DNA of 64,000 bases from a virus: IMG/VR virus record IMGVR_UViG_3300043540_000178, positions 1 to 64,000 of that record; one strand, given 5' to 3'. The notes beneath the pieces are model-generated. The model saw only the letters and a program-made list of their open reading frames with translations. It ran no database searches and was not told the DNA's origin. Shown here piece after piece: positions 58,906 through 64,000 of this stretch; position 1 is the first letter of the stretch; the number at the start of each line of letters is the position of its first letter. The position numbers and the translations under genes are program-made.

Positions 58906-59892
58906 TTATCCCTTACTAAAATAGAAACTGTCAGCAATGTAATTCTGATAATTATCCAACTCTTCGTAACTTAATCCTAGCTTATCTTGAACATACTTGT
59001 GGTCAACAGCAATACCAGATTCATACCACTGATCCTCTCTTACTGAATAGTAAAAGTCGTTTTCAACTGTTTCTGGGTTACCATTGCTATCAACAACAGC
59101 GCAGTCAGTATAGTCTTTATTGGGTATGGTTTTGCGCCAATTAGAAGGCAACTCACCAATGACCAAGTATTTAGCAGCCCGTCCCTTTGCATTGTTATAA
59201 TCGCTTGGGATTGACACAACATCACGCGGATTGATCTTGACTAAGATGCAACGATCTAGATCATAATGACTAGAACCGTAATGATTCAAATATTCTTTAG
59301 AGCAGAAATGCAATCCTCGACTACAAATGTTATTCCTATTATCGTCGACAAGTCCTCGAGGCATTTCTACTAAAGTTCCAATACTGTTATCCATTGTGCC
59401 TGAATAAATGTCTTTGTAATCATGCCTAACTATCTTGTATGCAATAAAACATCCATCTTCTGTAATTGGTAAGTTACATGCATCCAAAAACAAATACAAT
59501 TCTGCAATAGCTGTTTGACTTGGATTTTGATACAAATTAGCCAAAAAATTAACCAATGGACGACAATCAAACCCTTGACTGTGCATTGTTATAATTTTAT
59601 TTGTGATTGCATCGGCAAGTTCTACTTCCATATCATTATAATCGTGAAGAATCACTTTACCGATTCCGCCATCAATTGTTATTGTGATACTATCGTCAGT
59701 ATCATTTTCTTTAAAGAAGGATGTTACAATATTTTTAACATCCAACTTAAATACTTCAGCATACTCACCTTTCTTAATCAACTCTATTGCTTTTGTAAAA
59801 TTTGTATCTTCTTTGAAGAATTTAACATCTTCACCGGTTTCTGTATTAACAACAAGCACCATTGCATCTGTTACAATATTTGCATATTTCAT
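58906..59892 (-). CDS. rIIB: rIIB protein
   Basis: 328 residues (T4: 312). The conserved block IAELYLFLDACNLPITEDGCFIAYKIVRHDYKDIYSGTMDNS (key pieces LPITEDGCFIAYK, about 138-150, and GLHFCSKEYL) matches rIIB. Acts with rIIA at the membrane; loss changes lysis timing and exclusion. Overlaps rIIA by 4 bp. Confidence 0.85.
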   Translation of the reverse strand: MKYANIVTDAMVLVVNTETGEDVKFFKEDTNFTKAIELIKKGEYAEVFKLDVKNIVTSFFKENDTDDSITITIDGGIGKVILHDYNDMEVELADAITNKIITMHSQGFDCRPLVNFLANLYQNPSQTAIAELYLFLDACNLPITEDGCFIAYKIVRHDYKDIYSGTMDNSIGTLVEMPRGLVDDNRNNICSRGLHFCSKEYLNHYGSSHYDLDRCILVKINPRDVVSIPSDYNNAKGRAAKYLVIGELPSNWRKTIPNKDYTDCAVVDSNGNPETVENDFYYSVREDQWYESGIAVDHKYVQDKLGLSYEELDNYQNYIADSFYFSKG

Positions 59893-62003
59893 GATATCTC
59901 CATTTTGTTTTCCATTTGTTCACAATACTCAACAACAATATCAATGTTATTATTGACTGTCAAATTAAAATGACCAGCATTCCTAAAGATAATAGACAAC
60001 ATTGGATATGTTTTATAAAAGTTATCCAACAAAATTTCGTATTTGTTAACAGGGGGCTGTTCGTTAAGACAACTAGCCAAACTCTTAATTTTATTCAATT
60101 TATTAATATTGTGAAGATACAACAATGAAACATGGTCAAAATTCTCAATTGTATCCAACAAATCATTCCATAATGATGGTTTTGTTGTTCTCTTGATATT
60201 TTTTATTGTAACAGTTTTTTCATAACCAAAAACCTGTCTGATTTCATAAGTGAACAACGAAGCACACAATTCATCGTAGTTTTTCAACATATTTTCATAT
60301 TCAAGCAGCAATGCATCTTTAGGTGACTGTGCCCATGCTGGTATTGGTGTTCCTTCTTTTAATCCAACTATAGATATGCCATAATTTTCGCAACGATGAA
60401 CATAATCAACATATTCAGGAAGAATAGATTTGATTGTGTTTGAATTAGTGAAAAACACATATGCAACTTTGCTGGCTGCTTTGAAAACAGATTCCTCTTC
60501 TCTTACAAATCGGTTTCCATTAATACAATAATACGGAGATGCAGATTGACTCACATCTGATTTCTTGCTTCTCTTAATTGCAGGTTTTGGCAAACTGGAT
60601 GCTTTGACAACTTGGGCTTTTAAGAAATTTGGCAAAAAACTAAAATCATCTGTAATAAGTACATGTTTATTTGTACCTACATACCTTTCCCGAACCCGTG
60701 AAACCCATGATGATGGTACATCATTCTCAATAAACACTGCTTCTTTCAAATTAGTTACTCTGATAGTCAATGAAGATGTTGTAGAGCCAGAAAACACACC
60801 GAATGCTCTGAGGCTGTCATATCTATAAGATCTGGTATTTCTGCTAAAAATTTTGCCATTACTAGTATTCATTATTTTAAAGCAATATTCTCTTGGCAAT
60901 GTCAATGTTATTGAGTTTGTTTGTAGTTTAAAATCACGATTATACATCTTATTGCCATCACTCAAATGTTCATAGAGCAGTTGAGTATTATATGTATTTT
61001 TACTATACGTAGAGGGAAACCAATTATTCAATGTTTCAGATGCAAAAACATAATACTCGAGTTCATCAGTTGCTTTGTCTACAACATTTGTTTTCCAAAG
61101 TCCTTGCAACTCATCATAGGCATCTTTAATTCTTGCCTTAATAGCATTCATAGTCTTTGTATCGTATTGCAGATCCTCACGAGACAAATTTAAATTCAGT
61201 TCACCAATATTAAACTTGAAAACTGCTCCAATGTTCAACAATGCGGCATGTATATCAGAAAGACCTTCGATTTTTGAAGTGCTGATTGAATATAGACGAT
61301 TATTAATTAACGCAGATGATCCAAAATTCTGTACATAATACGTGGCGGATGTAGCAATCCACTTTGTATTTAGCCTCCACTCTATTACAGGAATCTTAAA
61401 TCCTGGTGTTTTGACGTTTGGATGTACTTCATATGTCATATATGCATGGCACGCAGCATCATGCCATGCACTAATTCGATCTTTCTTTGTAGGTACTACA
61501 ACTTCCAATCCTGTTTCAGTTGTCGGTTTCTCCATAATTTTAGTGAGTGTAGGGACACCTTCTGCACTCACAAAAACTAGATACTGCTTATGCAAACCAT
61601 CATGCATTGAATGGATTGTCCAGGTATCTGTAACTGCTGCTGGACTCTTTGAGCCAATACCAAACCCACCGATAAAATCATTACTATTTTGTTTTGACGA
61701 CTCGCCATATGTAGTTAGGAATTTATATATCTGTTCTTCAGATAGCCCTGGTCCAAAATCGCGAATACGAAGTTCTTGTACCAGACTTGTAGGTAGGGTC
61801 ACTTCAATTGGCACATTTTCTTTACCTACCATCTTATGGGCATCAAGTGCATTGGAGCTAAGTTCAGTTAGAACTGAACGCTCTTTGTCCTTATACAACA
61901 TATTGGACAACATTGCAAATAACTTACTAGAATTTTCTGTGGTGGTAAATGTTTTGCCAATAGTGATATTTGTTGTTACTTCACGACCAACGTCCAATAA
62001 CAT
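59889..62003 (-). CDS. rIIA: rIIA protein (GHKL ATPase)
   Basis: 704 residues (T4: 725); ATG at 62003 after GAGGAAAA. GHKL/Hsp90-like ATP site: LTELSSNALDAHK (N box, about 45-57), IRDFGPGLSEEQI (about 78-90), GGFGIGSKSPAA (about 112-123). Membrane-linked, with rIIB. Long C-terminal helical region. Confidence 0.88.
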   Translation of the reverse strand: MLLDVGREVTTNITIGKTFTTTENSSKLFAMLSNMLYKDKERSVLTELSSNALDAHKMVGKENVPIEVTLPTSLVQELRIRDFGPGLSEEQIYKFLTTYGESSKQNSNDFIGGFGIGSKSPAAVTDTWTIHSMHDGLHKQYLVFVSAEGVPTLTKIMEKPTTETGLEVVVPTKKDRISAWHDAACHAYMTYEVHPNVKTPGFKIPVIEWRLNTKWIATSATYYVQNFGSSALINNRLYSISTSKIEGLSDIHAALLNIGAVFKFNIGELNLNLSREDLQYDTKTMNAIKARIKDAYDELQGLWKTNVVDKATDELEYYVFASETLNNWFPSTYSKNTYNTQLLYEHLSDGNKMYNRDFKLQTNSITLTLPREYCFKIMNTSNGKIFSRNTRSYRYDSLRAFGVFSGSTTSSLTIRVTNLKEAVFIENDVPSSWVSRVRERYVGTNKHVLITDDFSFLPNFLKAQVVKASSLPKPAIKRSKKSDVSQSASPYYCINGNRFVREEESVFKAASKVAYVFFTNSNTIKSILPEYVDYVHRCENYGISIVGLKEGTPIPAWAQSPKDALLLEYENMLKNYDELCASLFTYEIRQVFGYEKTVTIKNIKRTTKPSLWNDLLDTIENFDHVSLLYLHNINKLNKIKSLASCLNEQPPVNKYEILLDNFYKTYPMLSIIFRNAGHFNLTVNNNIDIVVEYCEQMENKMEIS

Positions 62004-62047
62004 AATTTTCCTCAAAAACAATTCATACTGAATAATAACAAAATTTG

Positions 62048-62311
62048 TTAATAGTCTTCAATCTCAATTTCTTCAAAATCAAGACCTTCATCGCTGATAG
62101 TGAATGTTTCGGTACGTCCAGAAACCGTTTCCCATGAGCTCAATTCAATTGATGGAGGATTCCCTTCTGCCAGTTGAAATTCTGCTTCTTCAACAAAAGC
62201 TTTGAGCATAGACCGATCAAAATAATCACCACCCTTTTTGTGATGCCCTGCAAGAAATTGATGAATCTGATTAATTCCATTTTCGCTGATAGTACATTTG
62301 ATTGCATTCAT
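62048..62311 (-). CDS. Small acidic protein, unknown
   Basis: 87 residues. IKCTISENGINQIHQFLAGHH then an acidic tail FEEIEIEDY. Between rIIA and gp46. Not recognised. Confidence 0.6.
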   Translation of the reverse strand: MNAIKCTISENGINQIHQFLAGHHKKGGDYFDRSMLKAFVEEAEFQLAEGNPPSIELSSWETVSGRTETFTISDEGLDFEEIEIEDY

Positions 62312-62343
62312 TTTTAATTTCCTTTGTATGATAATGTGATTTA

Positions 62344-62371
62344 ATTATACATAGCAAAAATAATAATGCAA
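62344..62371 (-). promoter_or_regulatory. Sigma70-like promoter after gp46
   Basis: Reverse strand TTGCAT, 16 bp, TATAAT. Serves the 87-residue gene and the rII genes. Confidence 0.55.
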
Positions 62372-62417
62372 TTGAGATTGATAAAATGTTGATTTATAAG
62401 ATATTTTTATGAAAATG

Positions 62418-64000
62418 TTATTGAGGGCTTAGTACAGTAAAGTTATTTTTTGTTTCAAATGTCAACACTCGTTCAAATTTCTCATGCAATAAATCCCCTT
62501 TATGACTAATAATGAATATATTTGACTTCTCAACAGATTGAATAAGATCACTTAGTAGACTACTACCATCACCATCAATTGCTGCATCTGCTTCATCAAG
62601 AAATAGCAAATTGGTATTTACTGCATTTCTCATTTTCGCAATGTCACGCCAGGCAAACATCAGAGCCAAGTCAATTCTTGCTGCTTGACCATCACTAAAG
62701 TTATCGTACTTAAATGTATCGCGATGTCTTGATTTAATAGTCTCGTCAAAATTCTCATCCAAATGAAATGATACGAAGAAATCTAGCAAGGTCAAATATT
62801 TGTTTATTAGTTTATTAATAGTTGGTATATATTGCTTGATTATTTTTGTCTTTATACCACCATCTGTTAAAACTTGAGCTACGAAATCTTGATATTGTTG
62901 TGTCAATAGCAAATCTCTTTTCTGTTTGTCCAATTCAACATATGACTTGGCAAAGTTTCTCAATTTTTCTTTTTCATCATCAATTGACTTATTATCAGAT
63001 TTCAACTCTTCAATTTGATGGCGAGCGGACTTAATCATTTTCATATTAGAAAATATTTGATTTTCTTGAGATGATATTGTTGACTGTATACTCGAAACTT
63101 TTTTCTGCAAATCTGCTTGGTGTTCAAGTTCTACTTGTAACTTTTTCACCTGCTCTAATGTTTGATTAATATCAAATTCAATTTTTGATATCTCATGTTC
63201 TGTATCTGACACAATATGTTCACGATGGGATTTCTGAATCTCTTGTGTGCAAGTAGGGCAAGTAGTAGTAGTTTCGTAGAATTTAATTTTTTCCAACCAA
63301 ACATTTTTCTTTGTTTCAAGAGATTTTAACTCTTGCTTAAATGCAGCTAGTTTAGTGGAAACATCTTTATATGTTTCAAGTGAATCAGATAAAACCTTAC
63401 TAGCATTTAAGTTTGATTGCAATTCACAAGATAAAGATTCGTTTTCATTCTCTATTTTTAAAATAAATGCTTCAATTTTATCAATCGAAATACTCTTCTC
63501 GCTTGAGAGTGTTTTAATGAATGCTTCTTGAAGTTTTGTTTTTTCTTTGATTGTTTTGAGTTCATCATCAATTCTCCTAATATCCTCTTTAAGAGTTTTT
63601 GCTTTTTCCTTCAACAAAGAACTCATAGTTGAGAAAATTCTAATATCAAGCAAATCTTCAATGAATTCTCTACGTTCATTTGGCTTCAATTTCATAAATG
63701 GTGTATAAGAACGACCACCAATAACCACAACCTGTTTGAATGCACGAATATCCATCTTCAAAATTTGAGATTCGAGATTTTTTTGATAATCTCGTGTACT
63801 CGACTCTTCGTTGAGGAGTTTTCCATTTTCATATATCTTGAAAATGTTGGGTTTGATTCCCCGATGAATTTTGTATTGTTTTGGTCCAATTTCAAACTCA
63901 ATTGTAACTTCAAGATTCTTGAGATTTATTGAGTTAATAAGACCTGGTTTGTTTAATGTAAAGTCCTGTCCAAACAATGCAAAACAAATTGCAGAAGTTA
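62418..64000 (-). CDS. 46: Recombination endonuclease subunit gp46 (partial)
   Basis: At least 527 residues; the N-terminal Walker A lies beyond the right edge, where the frame stays open with a SAICFALFG segment. Long coiled coil broken by the zinc-hook TTTCPTCTQEI (about residue 245), then signature FSDGQAARIDLALMFA and Walker B NLLFLDEADAAID near the end. Rad50/SbcC family; acts with gp47 to resect DNA ends. Confidence 0.93.
   Translation of the reverse strand, partial: TSAICFALFGQDFTLNKPGLINSINLKNLEVTIEFEIGPKQYKIHRGIKPNIFKIYENGKLLNEESSTRDYQKNLESQILKMDIRAFKQVVVIGGRSYTPFMKLKPNERREFIEDLLDIRIFSTMSSLLKEKAKTLKEDIRRIDDELKTIKEKTKLQEAFIKTLSSEKSISIDKIEAFILKIENENESLSCELQSNLNASKVLSDSLETYKDVSTKLAAFKQELKSLETKKNVWLEKIKFYETTTTCPTCTQEIQKSHREHIVSDTEHEISKIEFDINQTLEQVKKLQVELEHQADLQKKVSSIQSTISSQENQIFSNMKMIKSARHQIEELKSDNKSIDDEKEKLRNFAKSYVELDKQKRDLLLTQQYQDFVAQVLTDGGIKTKIIKQYIPTINKLINKYLTLLDFFVSFHLDENFDETIKSRHRDTFKYDNFSDGQAARIDLALMFAWRDIAKMRNAVNTNLLFLDEADAAIDGDGSSLLSDLIQSVEKSNIFIISHKGDLLHEKFERVLTFETKNNFTVLSPQ

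Noticed and set aside
1-64000. CRISPR array, insertion sequence, integrase or attachment site
   Set aside because: No regularly spaced repeats with unique spacers, no transposase or integrase and no duplicated tRNA end found; the only tandem array is inside a coding gene.

Overview
This window is about 64 kb of an AT-rich T4-like (Tevenvirinae-type) contractile-tailed phage genome. The diagnosis rests on a nearly complete T4 replication and late-transcription core: gp32, gp59, gp33, DsbA, RNase H, gp41, gp61, UvsX, gp43, RegA, gp62, gp44, gp45, gp46, rIIA and rIIB. T4-type baseplate genes (gp53, gp48, gp54, gp26, a gp29-like protein) and TATAAATA late promoters add to it. Gene order and sequence are well diverged from T4. 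The host cannot be read from the sequence beyond 'a bacterium'.

Layout. 1-2.3 kb holds baseplate genes on the minus strand. 2.3-7.2 kb holds virion assembly genes on the plus strand, fired from a divergent pair of late promoters, and ending in gp26, a likely -1 frameshift extension, the tape-measure/gp29-like protein and a terminator. Almost everything after that is on the minus strand. 7.3-9.3 kb is gp32-gp59-gp33. 9.3-16.4 kb is accessory: an Rnl5-type RNA ligase, an AAA ATPase, a membrane-anchored J-domain protein, an HNH nuclease, a nucleoside deoxyribosyltransferase-like protein and small proteins. 14.5-17.8 kb carries 11 tRNA genes, several of them odd. 18.2-23.4 kb holds a periplasmic nuclease, a DexA-like exonuclease, QueD, and the PNKP/Rnl1 RNA-repair pair. 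23.6-23.9 kb has no convincing gene and folds into a nested set of helices, so it is a candidate structured RNA. 23.9-28.9 kb is a cluster of glycosyltransferase, unknown protein, PIG-L deacetylase/T-fold fusion, PP-loop ATPase, DpdA-type transglycosylase and FolE. 29-42 kb is metabolism and nucleases (ClpP-like, PD-(D/E)XK, M15 endolysin, dCMP deaminase, RNase H, a protein with 27-bp tandem repeats, DsbA, NrdA/NrdB, MazG-like, ThyX). 42-64 kb is the replication/recombination/rII block, with DNA ligase, QueE and a phosphoribosyltransferase inside it.

How it fits together. FolE, QueD, QueE and DpdA are the known route to placing 7-deazaguanine bases in phage DNA. QueC is not seen. A PAPS-reductase-type PP-loop ATPase, a PIG-L/QueD-like fusion and a GT-B glycosyltransferase sit directly beside DpdA, which suggests a further, possibly glycosylated, deazaguanine. 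NrdA/B, ThyX, dCMP deaminase, MazG-like and dNTP-hydrolase genes supply nucleotides. PNKP, Rnl1, Rnl5 and a tRNA set protect or replenish tRNAs.

Regulation visible in the sequence: TATAAATA late promoters; at least eleven sigma70-like promoters on the minus strand, seven of which share an upstream GTTA box exactly 10 nt before the -35; a hairpin against the gp43 Shine-Dalgarno that resembles the T4 gp43 autogenous operator; and a 13-bp hairpin in the gp41 leader.
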